Assembly: GCA_021806135.1 (NCBI GenBank)
Contig: JAJZYB010000001.1
Coordinates: forward strand, 62,001-126,000
Source: Thermoplasmata archaeon
GTDB taxonomy: Archaea; Thermoplasmatota; Thermoplasmata; Lutacidiplasmatales; UBA184
DNA: 64,000 bases
Direction of reading: 5' to 3'
In this document: one piece after another, positions 15,858 through 25,238 of the stretch
Layout: each line of letters begins with the position of its first letter
Position numbering within the stretch: position 1 is the first letter of the stretch
Translations under genes and position numbers: made by a program
The notes under the pieces: generated by a model
The model's input: the letters and a program-made list of their open reading frames with translations, nothing else
The model's database searches: none
What the model was told of the DNA's origin: nothing

Positions 15858-16705
15858 CCCGGGCGGGGCGGGGAACCGCCTGGGGAGGGATCTCCTTCCT
15901 CAACGGCATCCCCACGGGAGTCGGGTCCACGGCCGCCGTCCGGCTACCGGTAGAGGTGACCGTGGAGCCGGGGGTCTCGGAGGAGGCGTTGCCGGAGGGT
16001 CTGGACGGGGTGCTCCGGGAGAGCCTACGAGCCCTGGGCGATGGGCCGGACGGCGAGCGGGACCGCCCCCTGCGGGTGCGGGTGCGATCCGCCGTTCCCC
16101 CGGGTCAAGGTTTGAAAAGCTCCTCCGCGGTCTCGATCGCCCTCCTCCGCGCGCTCCGGGACCGGTGGGGCAGCCCTCCCCTTCCTCCCGAGGACCTGGC
16201 CCGGCTCAGCGCCCGGGTCTGTAGGGCGGCCGGTCTCAGCATCACGGGAGCCTACGACGACGCGCTCGCCTCGGCCGGCGGCGGGATCGTGCTGGGGGAT
16301 GTCCGGGGGGAACAGACCCTCCGCAAGGACGACCCGCCCCCGGGAGTCGCGGTACTCCTGTGGCTGCCGGGAGGCACCCATCCGGAGGTTGCCCTCCTCC
16401 GCCAGCACTGGAACCGGGTGCACTCGCCCGAGGCGAAGGCCGCCGAGGCCGAGGCCCGGGCCGGCCGGTACTTCGAGGCCATGGAGCTGAACACCCTGCT
16501 GGTGGAACGGGTCCTGGGATACCCCTGGGGAGAGCTCCGCCGTCGACTGAAGGCGGCGGGGGCGCTTGCCTCGGGGGTCTCCGGAAACGGTCCGGCCCTG
16601 GCCGTGGTGATCCCCAGCGGAACCGAGCGGCGCTTCGATGGCATCTTCCTCACCGGAGAGCTCCTCCAGACCACGCTAGTCCCGGCCGGCGAGGCGCCCC
16701 CATGA
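15854..16705 (+). CDS. aroK: Shikimate kinase, archaeal GHMP type
   Basis: A 283-residue GHMP-family kinase, non-homologous to bacterial AroK. The ATP motif PPGQGLKSSSAVSIALL is near residue 85, SITGAYDDALASAGGG follows, and the C-terminal SGVSGNGPALAVV is motif 3. It phosphorylates shikimate at O3. The ATG overlaps the aroDE stop (ATGA). Confidence 0.92.
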   Translation: MTRAGRGTAWGGISFLNGIPTGVGSTAAVRLPVEVTVEPGVSEEALPEGLDGVLRESLRALGDGPDGERDRPLRVRVRSAVPPGQGLKSSSAVSIALLRALRDRWGSPPLPPEDLARLSARVCRAAGLSITGAYDDALASAGGGIVLGDVRGEQTLRKDDPPPGVAVLLWLPGGTHPEVALLRQHWNRVHSPEAKAAEAEARAGRYFEAMELNTLLVERVLGYPWGELRRRLKAAGALASGVSGNGPALAVVIPSGTERRFDGIFLTGELLQTTLVPAGEAPP

Positions 16706-18060
16706 CCCCCCCGAGGGCTCTCGCCCCCGGGAGCGAGGCGGGGGAGGTCTGGCGGATCGTGCCGGGGCCCCTTTCCGGCAGGCTCGTCGGGTCGGGGTCC
16801 AAGAGCTACACCCACCGCGCCCTCCTGGCGGGGCTGCTCGGCCGGGGACGGATGACCATCCATCACCCCCTGGTCTCCGACGACACCGCGGCGAGCCTGG
16901 GGGTCTCCAGGGCGCTAGGTGCGACGGTGCACGAGCGCACGGACGGCCCCGGGCTTTCCTGGGACCTGGATGCGAGCGAGGCCCTCCACCCGACCCGCCA
17001 GACCCGGCGGCTCTGGGCCGGGGAGTCCGGGACCACCCTACGCCTCTTCACCCCGGCGAGCACCCTTCCCGGGACACCGGTCCGGTGGGACGGGGAAGCC
17101 TCCCTCGCCCGTCGGCCCATGGATCCGCTCCTTCGAGCCCTATCGGAGCTGGGGGCACGGGTCCGTCCCGCGGCCCCGGGCCGGAGCCTCCCGTTCCGGA
17201 TCGAGGGGCCTCTTTCCGCGGGGACCGTGACGCTCCCGGGCTCCGTGAGCAGCCAGTTCCTGTCCGGACTGCTCTTCGCGCTCGCGGGGCTGCCTTCGCC
17301 CAGCCGGGTCCGGGTTCAGGGCCCCCAGGTCTCCCAGCCGTACGTGGAGGCGAGCCTGCGGGTGCTCGGTGCCTTCGGGGTGCGGATCCAGCGGGGTCGA
17401 GGCTGGTACGGGGTCCCCGGGAACGGCCCGTTCCGGCCCGTCCCGCTGGAGATCCCCGCGGACGCGAGCTCAGCCGCCTACCTCTTCGCCGGAGCAGCGC
17501 TGTCGGGCGGGACGGTCCGTGTCGGGCCCTTTCCGGTCGGATGGCCGCAAGCCGACCTCGCCGTGCTGCCGGTCCTGCGGGCCGTGGGCGCCCGCGTCGT
17601 CCGGCGAGGGACCGACTGGGAGGTCTCCGGCGGCCCGCTCCCTCTCCGTCCGTTCCGGGCGGACCTCGATGCGTCTCCGGACCTCGCCCCCCTGCTCGCG
17701 GTCCTCGCCAGCTTCGGACGGGGGGTGAGCCGACTGACCGGGGGCGCCCAGTTGGTGCACAAGGAGAGCGACCGTCGTCGCGGGACCGAAGCGCTCGTGC
17801 GGTCCTTGGGGGCGAGGCTCCGACGTTCCAGGGAGGAGTGGGCGATCCAGGGACCCCCGTCGGTCCGCAGGCTGAGACGGCTTACGCTCTCGGACCATCG
17901 GCTCCTCTTCTCGGCGGCGGTGGCCGCCCTCGCCTTGCCCGAGCCGTCGACGCTCGGACCGGGGTCCGCCGCCGCCAAGTCCTATCCCCGGTTCTTCCAG
18001 GACCTGGCCGGCCTCGGGGTCGCCGTCCGTCCCACCGGGCGGAAGGGGGTGGGCGGATGA
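16702..18060 (+). CDS. aroA: EPSP synthase (3-phosphoshikimate 1-carboxyvinyltransferase)
   Basis: A 452-residue enolpyruvyl transferase: GSGSKSYTHRALLAGLL (shikimate-phosphate site), LWAGESGTTLRLF, GSVSSQFLSGLLFAL, EIPADASSAAYLFAGAAL, and HKESDRRRG near the C-terminus. It makes 5-enolpyruvylshikimate 3-phosphate. The extra 20-residue N-terminus before RIVPGPLSG is unremarkable. The ATG 16702 overlaps the aroK stop. Confidence 0.94.
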   Translation: MTPPRALAPGSEAGEVWRIVPGPLSGRLVGSGSKSYTHRALLAGLLGRGRMTIHHPLVSDDTAASLGVSRALGATVHERTDGPGLSWDLDASEALHPTRQTRRLWAGESGTTLRLFTPASTLPGTPVRWDGEASLARRPMDPLLRALSELGARVRPAAPGRSLPFRIEGPLSAGTVTLPGSVSSQFLSGLLFALAGLPSPSRVRVQGPQVSQPYVEASLRVLGAFGVRIQRGRGWYGVPGNGPFRPVPLEIPADASSAAYLFAGAALSGGTVRVGPFPVGWPQADLAVLPVLRAVGARVVRRGTDWEVSGGPLPLRPFRADLDASPDLAPLLAVLASFGRGVSRLTGGAQLVHKESDRRRGTEALVRSLGARLRRSREEWAIQGPPSVRRLRRLTLSDHRLLFSAAVAALALPEPSTLGPGSAAAKSYPRFFQDLAGLGVAVRPTGRKGVGG

Positions 18061-19145
18061 GGATGCGCTTCGGCGAGGCGCTCCAGGTCACGGTCTTTGG
18101 ATCGAGCCATGGGCCGGATGTCGGTTCGGTGGTGGAGGGCCTTCCCGCCGGGCTCCCGGTCGACCTGACGGGGATCCAGGCGGAGCTCGACCGACGTAGC
18201 CCCGTCGGGAGGAAGCTCGCCACCCGCCGGGCGGAGCGGGACCAGCTCATCCTCACCCATGGGGTCTCCGGGGGGAGGACCACGGGGGGACCGGTGGTCG
18301 GGTACGTGAGGAACGAGGACGTTCGCCGGGGACCGTACCGCCCCCTGGAGGACGTTCCCCGCCCGGGACACGCCGATTACCCGGCGCGCGAGCGCTACGG
18401 CGGGTCTTTGGACCTCTCTGGAGGAGGGATCTTCTCCGGCAGAATGACGGTGGGTCTGGTGTTGGCCGGCGCCCTCGTCCGCCCCTTCCTCACGGCCCAA
18501 GGGGTCTCTGTCGTCGCCTTCACACGGTCGATCCACGGGATCTCCGTCCCCGAGACGGCCCTGTCCCTTCCGCTCACGGGACTGGAGGCGGCCTCCCGGG
18601 AGAACGAGCTGGGCGCGCCGGACCCGGACGCCGCCGAGGCCATGACCCGGTCCATCGAGGAGGCCCGCCGCTCCGGCGACAGCGTCGGGGGGATCATCGA
18701 GGCCCGGGCCGAAGGGCTACCTGTGGGCCTCGGAGAACCCTTCTTCGATTCGCTAGAGGGCTCCCTCGCCCACGCGCTCTTCGCGATCCCCGCCGTCAAG
18801 GGCGTGGAGTTCGGCTCCGGCTTTGCCTCGGCCGATCGGCTCGGGAGCGAGAACAACGACCCGTACGAAATGGTCCAGGGAACCGTCCGGACCCGGACCA
18901 ACCACGCCGGCGGGATCCTGGGAGGGCTCTCGACCGGCATGCCTCTCCTCCTCAGGGTGGTGGTGAAGCCCACGAGCTCCATCGCCCGGGAGCAGGAGTC
19001 CATCTCCCTCTCCCGGAGGACCGCGCAACGGTTGGTGGTCACCGGAAGGCACGACCCGTGCATCGTTCCCCGTGCGGTCCCAGTGGTGGAGCACGTCACC
19101 GCCTTCGTCCTCGCCGACTTCCTGCTCCGCCGGGGGCGTTCATGA
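18057..19145 (+). CDS. aroC: Chorismate synthase
   Basis: A 362-residue protein with FGSSHGPDVGSVVEGLP, RRSPVGRKLATRRAE, RPGHADYP, the GENND-like SGFASADRLGSENNDPY and GGILGGLSTGMPLLLRV, all diagnostic of chorismate synthase, an FMNH2-requiring 1,4-eliminase. The ATG at 18057 overlaps the aroA stop; a second ATG two codons on is possible. Confidence 0.95.
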   Translation: MRMRFGEALQVTVFGSSHGPDVGSVVEGLPAGLPVDLTGIQAELDRRSPVGRKLATRRAERDQLILTHGVSGGRTTGGPVVGYVRNEDVRRGPYRPLEDVPRPGHADYPARERYGGSLDLSGGGIFSGRMTVGLVLAGALVRPFLTAQGVSVVAFTRSIHGISVPETALSLPLTGLEAASRENELGAPDPDAAEAMTRSIEEARRSGDSVGGIIEARAEGLPVGLGEPFFDSLEGSLAHALFAIPAVKGVEFGSGFASADRLGSENNDPYEMVQGTVRTRTNHAGGILGGLSTGMPLLLRVVVKPTSSIAREQESISLSRRTAQRLVVTGRHDPCIVPRAVPVVEHVTAFVLADFLLRRGRS

Positions 19146-20200
19146 GCCGGATCCCCTGCGCCATCCTGGGGGCCGGCGGCTGGATCGGACAACACTTCGC
19201 CCGTCTCCTGAACGACCACCCGGAGTTCCAGGTGGAGGCGCTCACCGGGGGGAAGAGCGCAGGACGGACGCTGGGGGAGCTCTGGCAGCTCGCGGACGTC
19301 CCCGTCCCCAGCGAGCTCGGCCCCCGGCGCCTGGTCCAGCTCGCTCCGCGGGAGCTGGCGGCCCGGGGGGTCCGGGTCGTCTTCTCCGCCCTCCCCGGGT
19401 CGGAGGCCGGGCCTCTCGAGACCGAGCTTGCCCGCCGGGGGATCGCCGTCTTCTCGAACGCCTCCTCGCACCGGATGGACCCCGGGGTCCCGCTCCTGGT
19501 CCCCGAGGTCAATGGTCCTGCCCTTACGTCCCGTCGCTCGGGCCCACTCCTGGTCACCAACCCGAACTGTTCCACGGCCGGGCTGGTCCTTCCCCTGGCC
19601 CCGCTCTGGGACCGGCTCCGGCCGACGGAGGTCTTCGTGGCCACCTACCAGGCGCTCTCAGGAGCAGGTTATCCAGGGGTCCCGGCCCTTTCGGTGGTGG
19701 ACAACGTCCTGCCGTTCATCCCGGAGGAGGAGGAGAAGATGGCGGCGGAAGCGTCCAAGATCCTCGGCTTCCGTCCCGGCAACGGACCGGGACAGAGCCG
19801 GGTCCTCGCCCACTGCGTGCGCGTTCCCTCCCGGGAGGGACACCTCGAGGCGGTGACCTTGAAGGTCCGCCGCCCTCTCCCCGCCCGGGAGATCGTTCAG
19901 GCGTGGGAATCCTTCCACCCCCTCGAGGACGGACGCGCCTCCGGTGGCCTACCCACCGCCCCGGAACAGCCGGTGCTCTACCTTCCTGAAGAGGACCGGC
20001 CGCAGCCGCTCCGGGACCGGTGGGCGGGAGACCCGACGAGGGCCCGCGGGATGACGGTCTGCGTCGGTCGCCTCCGGATCGATGGGCCGTACGTCCGCTT
20101 CATCCTTCTCGCGCACAACGCCGTCCGCGGCGGAGCCGGAGGGTCTGTGCTCAACGCCGAATACGCCCGATACAGGGGGGCCCTTGGACCCGGACGCTGA
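19142..20200 (+). CDS. asd: Aspartate-semialdehyde dehydrogenase
   Basis: A 352-residue enzyme: Rossmann motif AILGAGGWIGQHFARLL, catalytic LVTNPNCST with Cys143, and the archaeal/fungal-type C-terminus ending MTVCVGRLR and HNAVRGGAGGSVLNAEY. It reduces aspartyl phosphate to aspartate semialdehyde, which is both the lysine/threonine precursor and the substrate of the ADH synthase at the head of this operon, so its presence here makes biochemical sense. It overlaps aroC by 4 nt. Confidence 0.94.
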   Translation: MSRIPCAILGAGGWIGQHFARLLNDHPEFQVEALTGGKSAGRTLGELWQLADVPVPSELGPRRLVQLAPRELAARGVRVVFSALPGSEAGPLETELARRGIAVFSNASSHRMDPGVPLLVPEVNGPALTSRRSGPLLVTNPNCSTAGLVLPLAPLWDRLRPTEVFVATYQALSGAGYPGVPALSVVDNVLPFIPEEEEKMAAEASKILGFRPGNGPGQSRVLAHCVRVPSREGHLEAVTLKVRRPLPAREIVQAWESFHPLEDGRASGGLPTAPEQPVLYLPEEDRPQPLRDRWAGDPTRARGMTVCVGRLRIDGPYVRFILLAHNAVRGGAGGSVLNAEYARYRGALGPGR

Positions 20201-21515
20201 GCCCCTCCCTACGGTGGTGAAGTACGGCGGGGCCGCCCTTAGCCCCGCGATGGCCCAGCGGGCCGCCGAGGATCTGCTCGGCCGGACGGGGCCGATCGTG
20301 GTGGTGGTCTCCGCCCGGGCCGGGGTGACCGACCAGTTGCTCTCCTGCCTGGAGCCCCCCTTCCGCACCGTGCGGCACGTGGAGACGGTGCAACAGATGC
20401 GGTTAGAGCACCCGGGGCTTACCCCCGCCGGGGAGACCCAGTTCCAGGCCCTGGAGCGGGACCTCAAGCGTCTGCGGTCCGAGGGCCGAGCGACCCCGGA
20501 GCTCTCCGACCGGATCCTGACCTACGGAGAACGGCTGGCCGCCTCCTGGTTCGCCGGTGAGATCCAGCGACGGGGCCGGCCGGCCCAGGCGGTTGAGGCG
20601 GACCGGCTCGGGCTCAAGACCGATGGCTCCCCCGGCGATGCCCGGGTCCTGCTCGCCGCGTCCGCCGCCCGGGTACGTCGTGGGCTGACCGGGCTCCTCG
20701 GGCGGGGGGTCCTTCCCGTGGTCACAGGCTTCCTCGGCGTCTCGAGCGGGGGCCGAGTGACCACCCTTGGCCGGGGGGGCTCCGACTATTCCGCCACCGC
20801 GCTCGCGTACTGCCTCGGCTGGTCCCGGGTCGAACTGGTCAAGCAGAGCGTGAGCCTGCGCTCTGCCGATCCCCGGCTGGTCCCGGGGACCCGGCCGGTC
20901 GAACGCTTGTCCTTCGACGAGGCAGAGGAGCTCGCCCAGTTCGGGGCGAAGGTGCTCCACCCCCGGACCATGGAGCCGGCCCGGGCCCGGGGGATGGAGG
21001 TGACCATCCGCTCCCTGGAGGACCCAACGCAGAGGACGCTGGTGGGCCCGCGTCCCGGCCCGGAGCCCCTACGCGCCATCACCCTGCTGGGCCCGGTGAG
21101 CCTCCTGCTGCTCCGGGTCCCGGGAGGGCGCCAGCGGCGAGGGGTCCTCGCCGAGGTGAGCCTCGCCCTCTCCACCGGGGGGGTCACGGTGGCCACCCTG
21201 TACACCTCCTCTGCCCTCCTGTGCATCGTGGTGGAGTCGGCCCAGGCCTCCCGGGCCCAGAAGCTTCTGAAGCGGTTCTCCCGGGTGGAGGGCGCAACGC
21301 TGGAGGGTCCCCTGCCCGCGGCGCTGGTCACCGCCATCGGGGAGGGGTTGCTCTCCGACCTGGGTCGGTTGCCCGGAGGGCTTCCTCCCCTCGTGCTCGG
21401 CGCCAGCGCCACCAATCGGACCCTTTCCCTGGCCGTCCCGGCGGACCGGGGGTTGGAGGTCCTTCGCGCGCTGCACCGGAACCTGGTGGAACGTCGGGAG
21501 GCGCCGGGCGGATGA
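20184..21515 (+). CDS. lysC: Aspartate kinase
   Basis: About 443 residues. The kinase core begins VVKYGGAALS (family consensus KFGGTS), has GRGGSDYSATALAYCLG and AQFGAKVLHPRTMEPARARGMEV, and a C-terminal ACT pair after residue 290 (SLLLLRVPGGRQRRGVLAEV). It phosphorylates aspartate, the step before asd. TTG 20184 overlaps asd by 17 nt and follows AGGGGGG; GTG 20214 or 20217 would start the protein right at the kinase core, so the start is open. The ACT domains suggest allosteric control; the effector is unknown. Confidence 0.9.
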   Translation: MDPDAEPLPTVVKYGGAALSPAMAQRAAEDLLGRTGPIVVVVSARAGVTDQLLSCLEPPFRTVRHVETVQQMRLEHPGLTPAGETQFQALERDLKRLRSEGRATPELSDRILTYGERLAASWFAGEIQRRGRPAQAVEADRLGLKTDGSPGDARVLLAASAARVRRGLTGLLGRGVLPVVTGFLGVSSGGRVTTLGRGGSDYSATALAYCLGWSRVELVKQSVSLRSADPRLVPGTRPVERLSFDEAEELAQFGAKVLHPRTMEPARARGMEVTIRSLEDPTQRTLVGPRPGPEPLRAITLLGPVSLLLLRVPGGRQRRGVLAEVSLALSTGGVTVATLYTSSALLCIVVESAQASRAQKLLKRFSRVEGATLEGPLPAALVTAIGEGLLSDLGRLPGGLPPLVLGASATNRTLSLAVPADRGLEVLRALHRNLVERREAPGG

Positions 21516-22786
21516 GGACGGCAGGGGCGGAGGTACGGGGCGACCCTCTCGAAGGCTTCCTTTCGGAGGCCCGGGAGGTCTCCGGACCGGCCTTCTACTT
21601 CGAACGCGGCCCCTCTCTGGCGGGGGACCGACGCTGGGCGATCTACGGCAGCGCGGGCGAGGAACCCTGCACCCTGCGGTCCCCCCGGGACGTCGGGACT
21701 CTCGCCGAGAAGCTGGGGGGACTCCGGACGAGCGCGGAGAGTCGCTGGTTCGGGTACCTCGGCTTCGATGCCTGCGGGCTTTTCGAACCCCTCCTCCGGG
21801 CGTCGGTCCCCTCCGGCTCCCCGTTCCCCCTTGGCCAGTTCTACCGCTTCTCCCGGATACGCTCCGGCCGACCCCGGCTTCCGGGCGCGGGCGGGCGGAG
21901 GGATCCTGGGGCCTTGACCGTGGGGCCCGTCCGGGACCAGACCAGCGCTGCCCGCTTCGAGGAGTCGGTCCGGAAGCTCCAGAGGTCGATCCTGGACGGG
22001 GAGGCCTTCCAGGTGGTCCTGGCCCACCGGCGCGAACGCTACCGTTCCGGGTCGCTGCTCCGGCTCCTCTGCCGGCTCCGGGACCGGGAACGCTACGCGT
22101 ACCTGTTCTACCTGCGCTTCGGCCCGGGGGACCGGGGCGAGGTCGTGGGGGCGTCCCCGGAGAGCGTGCTCGAGGTCCGGGACGGGCGGGCGACCATCGA
22201 TCCGATCGCCGGCACGCTGCCTCACCCGGGGCCACGACGGGGCCGGAGGGCCCGACTCCCCCTGCGCTCGGACCCCAAGGAGCTCGCCGAGCACCGGATG
22301 CTCGTGGACCTGGCCCGGAACGACCTCGGGAAGGTCTGCCAGCCAGGCTCCGTGAGGGTGCTCCGCCAGGAAGTACGGGTCCGGTATGCGCATCTGGAGC
22401 ACCTGGTGAGCCGGGTGGGGGGGGACCTCCGGCCCGAAGAGACCGCGGTCTCCGCCCTCGCGTCGGCCTTCCCGGCCGGGACCGTCAGCGGGGCGCCGAA
22501 GATCCGGGCCATCCAACTGCTTCGGCGCGAGGAGCAGACCTGGAGAGGCCCCTACGCCGGGGCCGTGGGGCTCTTCGGCCCGGGCCGGCAGGCGGATTTC
22601 GCCCTGGCGATCCGCACCGCCTTTGCGTTCGGTCCCCGGCTCTTCACCGCGGCCGGCGCGGGGATCGTCCAGGCCTCCCGCCCGAAGCAGGAATGGGAGG
22701 AGACCCACCACAAGCTCTCCACGCTGGAGGCGATCCTCGCCGAGAGCTCCCACGGCGGCGCCGACGCCGGGGAGGGGCGGTCATGA
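21512..22786 (+). CDS. trpE: Anthranilate synthase component I
   Basis: A 424-residue chorismate-binding enzyme: DPIAGTLPH, the catalytic EHRMLVDLARNDLGKV, GTVSGAPKIRAIQLL, and AGIVQASRPKQEWEETHHK. With TrpG it makes anthranilate. It is somewhat short because the N-terminal subdomain is trimmed. The Trp feedback motif LLES of the bacterial enzymes corresponds to FYFERG here, so the Ser that holds inhibitor Trp seems absent. It overlaps lysC by 4 nt. Confidence 0.93.
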   Translation: MRTAGAEVRGDPLEGFLSEAREVSGPAFYFERGPSLAGDRRWAIYGSAGEEPCTLRSPRDVGTLAEKLGGLRTSAESRWFGYLGFDACGLFEPLLRASVPSGSPFPLGQFYRFSRIRSGRPRLPGAGGRRDPGALTVGPVRDQTSAARFEESVRKLQRSILDGEAFQVVLAHRRERYRSGSLLRLLCRLRDRERYAYLFYLRFGPGDRGEVVGASPESVLEVRDGRATIDPIAGTLPHPGPRRGRRARLPLRSDPKELAEHRMLVDLARNDLGKVCQPGSVRVLRQEVRVRYAHLEHLVSRVGGDLRPEETAVSALASAFPAGTVSGAPKIRAIQLLRREEQTWRGPYAGAVGLFGPGRQADFALAIRTAFAFGPRLFTAAGAGIVQASRPKQEWEETHHKLSTLEAILAESSHGGADAGEGRS

Positions 22787-23373
22787 AGGTCCTCCTGGTG
22801 GACCATCAGGACTCCTTCGTCCACAACCTCGCCCAGGCCCTGGCCACCCTCGGGGCGGAGGTCTACACCCGGCGGTCCTCCTTCCCGTTCTCCCAGGTGA
22901 AGCGGCTGGACCCGGACGCCGTGGTCCTCTCCCCCGGCCCCGGGCACCCCTCCGACCGCGCCACGCTGGGGGTCACCTTCCGTATCCTCGAGGAGCTCTC
23001 ACCCGCCCTCCCCACGTTGGGGGTCTGCCTCGGGCATCAGGCCATCGGCTACCACTTCGGGGCGCGGGTGATCCGGGCCCCTCGTCCCTGCCACGGCGAG
23101 ACCTCGCGGGTCGAGCACGACCGGGACCCGATCTACGAAGGGCTCCCGGACCCGTTGGTGGCGGCGCGTTATCATTCGCTCGTCGTCTCGCCCCGCGGCC
23201 TTCCCGCGGACCTTAGGGTGAACGCCTGGGAACGGGAAGGGAAGACCCGGGTGATCATGGGCCTACGTCACCGTCACTTTCCCGTGGTCTCCGTGCAATT
23301 CCACCCGGAGTCCTACCTGACCCCCCAAGGACCCCGTATCCTCAAGAACTTCCTCGGGGAGGCCCGGCGGTGA
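22783..23373 (+). CDS. trpG: Anthranilate synthase component II (glutamine amidotransferase)
   Basis: A 196-residue class I glutaminase: VDHQDSFVHNLAQAL, VLSPGPGHPSD, nucleophile Cys82 in GVCLGHQAIGYHFG and the HPES of VQFHPESYLTPQG. It supplies ammonia to TrpE; it may also serve aminodeoxychorismate synthesis, though its neighbours favour Trp. It overlaps trpE (ATGA). Confidence 0.94.
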   Translation: MKVLLVDHQDSFVHNLAQALATLGAEVYTRRSSFPFSQVKRLDPDAVVLSPGPGHPSDRATLGVTFRILEELSPALPTLGVCLGHQAIGYHFGARVIRAPRPCHGETSRVEHDRDPIYEGLPDPLVAARYHSLVVSPRGLPADLRVNAWEREGKTRVIMGLRHRHFPVVSVQFHPESYLTPQGPRILKNFLGEARR

Positions 23374-24419
23374 CCGCGAAGGATCCGGTGCGGGAGGGCC
23401 GGGAATGGCTCCTTAGCCTGCAGCACCACGAGGACCTTTCCCGATCGGAGGCCTACCGCCTGGCGGAGCGGCTCGCCTCCGGCACGTTTCCCGAGGCGTT
23501 GGCGGGAGCTCTCCTGGTGGCATTGGCCGCGAAGGGGGAGAGCCCGGAGGAGATCTTCGCCTTCGCCACCTTCCTGCGTCGCCACGCCCGTGCTTTCCTC
23601 CCGGGAGAGGTCGACGGCGCGGTGGACCTCTGCGGAACCGGGGGAGCCGCTCACCCCACCTTCAACGTCTCCACGGTGAGCGCCTTCGTGGTCGCGGCCG
23701 GGGGACTGCCGGTCGTGAAGCACGGGAACTCCTCCGCCCGAGGACCCTGTGGGTCGAGCGATCTCCTGGAGGCTCTGGGCCTCCCCGTGAAGGTCTCCCC
23801 GGGCTACGCCGAGGCCTCCTTCCGGCGCGAACGGCTCGCCTTCCTCCACGCCCCCCTCTACCACCCGGCCACCGCCTCCATCGCCGGGATCCGTCGAGCC
23901 CTCGGGACGAGGACCGTCTTCAACCTGCTCGGCCCGCTGAGCAACCCCGCTCCGGTGCGGATCCAGCTCCTCGGCTGCTTCGACCGGGCCTACGCCAGGA
24001 CCGCGAGCGGACTGCTCCCGCGTCTAGGGGTCCCCCGGAGCCTCACCTTCACCGGGGAAGAGGGGACGGACGAGTTCGTCCCCGGGGGGAGGACTTTCGG
24101 CTTCGTCCGGCAGGGGGAGCGCAGCGCGAGATGCCGGTTCGAGGGACGGCGGTATCTGACTCCCCGGGAACGGAGAGGGTCCATCGGTCCCCTTCCCCCG
24201 ACCGGGGCGGCCAGGGAAGCGGAACGGCTGCTCGCCGGGGGATCGGGAGCGCGACGGGGCTCGGTCCTCCTGACTGCGGGGGCCGCGTTCTGGGTCTCCG
24301 GCCAGGACCGGACGATGAACGAGGGGATCGAGCGGGCTCGCCGGCTCCTGGACGAGGGCAAGGCACTCGAGAAGCTGCGGGCTCTCCAGGAGTTGGCGGA
24401 GGGACGGACGTGGTCGTGA
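23370..24419 (+). CDS. trpD: Anthranilate phosphoribosyltransferase
   Basis: A 349-residue type IV phosphoribosyltransferase with the PRPP motif DLCGTGGAAHPTFNVST, VKHGNSSARGPCGSSDLLEALG and FNLLGPLSNPA. It transfers phosphoribose to anthranilate. The GTG start overlaps trpG (GTGA). The usual KHGNR is KHGNS here. Confidence 0.94.
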   Translation: MTAKDPVREGREWLLSLQHHEDLSRSEAYRLAERLASGTFPEALAGALLVALAAKGESPEEIFAFATFLRRHARAFLPGEVDGAVDLCGTGGAAHPTFNVSTVSAFVVAAGGLPVVKHGNSSARGPCGSSDLLEALGLPVKVSPGYAEASFRRERLAFLHAPLYHPATASIAGIRRALGTRTVFNLLGPLSNPAPVRIQLLGCFDRAYARTASGLLPRLGVPRSLTFTGEEGTDEFVPGGRTFGFVRQGERSARCRFEGRRYLTPRERRGSIGPLPPTGAAREAERLLAGGSGARRGSVLLTAGAAFWVSGQDRTMNEGIERARRLLDEGKALEKLRALQELAEGRTWS

Positions 24420-25225
24420 ACCCCGTCGAGCCCGGGTTCCTGCGGCGGATGGTCCAGGAGGTCCGTCGCCAGCTGGAGGAAGGCGTCTACGACCAGGTCG
24501 GCGAGCCGGGGGAGCCACCGCCCGCCTCGGAGCGCTTCTCCTCGGCGATCGCCTCTGGCCAACGCCCGGGCCTCATCGCGGAGCTCAAGCACGCCTCCCC
24601 CGGATACCAGGAGGGGGAACTCCGGGCGCCTGGCCCCGAACGGTTCCTCCAGTGGGCCCGGGCCGGGGGGGCCCAGGCCATCTCGGTGGTTCCCCAGGCC
24701 TTCCGCTTCGGTGGCTCGCTGGAGGAGTTCGGGAGGGTCGCCGGGAAGAGCTCCCTCCCCGTCCTCTTCAAGGACTTCGTCCTCGACCCCCGTCAGATCC
24801 GGGCCGCTCGCCGTTGCGGGGCCCGTGCGGTGCTCCTGCTCGCGCGCCTGGAGTACGAGGGAGGGCTTTCCGGCCCGCTCGCGAGCCTGGTGGAAGAGGC
24901 GCACCGGGCCGGCCTGGAGGCGGTGGTGGAGGTCCACCGGGAAGAGGACCTCCCCAGGGCCCTGGCCTCCCGGCCGGATCTCCTCGGGGTGAACGCCCGG
25001 GACCTGGAGACCCTTGAACTGGACCGGGCCCGGGCCCTTCGCACGCTCGCCAGCGCCCGGGGACACGGGATCCCGTTGGTGGGAATGAGCGGCATCGCCG
25101 GTCCGGAAGAGGTCCGAGCCTACCAGAGGGCCGGCGCCGACGCGGTCCTGGTGGGAACCCGATTCATCGAGGCGGAGGACCCCGGGGCCTTCCTCCGTTC
25201 CTTGCGACCCGGGGAACACCGGTGA
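24416..25225 (+). CDS. trpC: Indole-3-glycerol phosphate synthase
   Basis: A 269-residue TIM barrel: PGLIAELKHASPGYQEGEL carries the first substrate Lys, LPVLFKDFVLDPRQIRAAR the catalytic Lys, GVNARDLETLELD and VGMSGIAGPEEV the phosphate site. It closes the indole ring from CdRP. The preferred GTG 24416 overlaps trpD (GTGA); another GTG lies two codons earlier. Confidence 0.93.
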   Translation: MNPVEPGFLRRMVQEVRRQLEEGVYDQVGEPGEPPPASERFSSAIASGQRPGLIAELKHASPGYQEGELRAPGPERFLQWARAGGAQAISVVPQAFRFGGSLEEFGRVAGKSSLPVLFKDFVLDPRQIRAARRCGARAVLLLARLEYEGGLSGPLASLVEEAHRAGLEAVVEVHREEDLPRALASRPDLLGVNARDLETLELDRARALRTLASARGHGIPLVGMSGIAGPEEVRAYQRAGADAVLVGTRFIEAEDPGAFLRSLRPGEHR

Positions 25226-25238
25226 GGCGGAAGGGACC

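Noticed and set aside
20786-22753. 655-codon minus-strand ORF across lysC/trpE
   Set aside because: Antisense to two clear enzymes; protein is low-complexity Gly/Arg/Pro.
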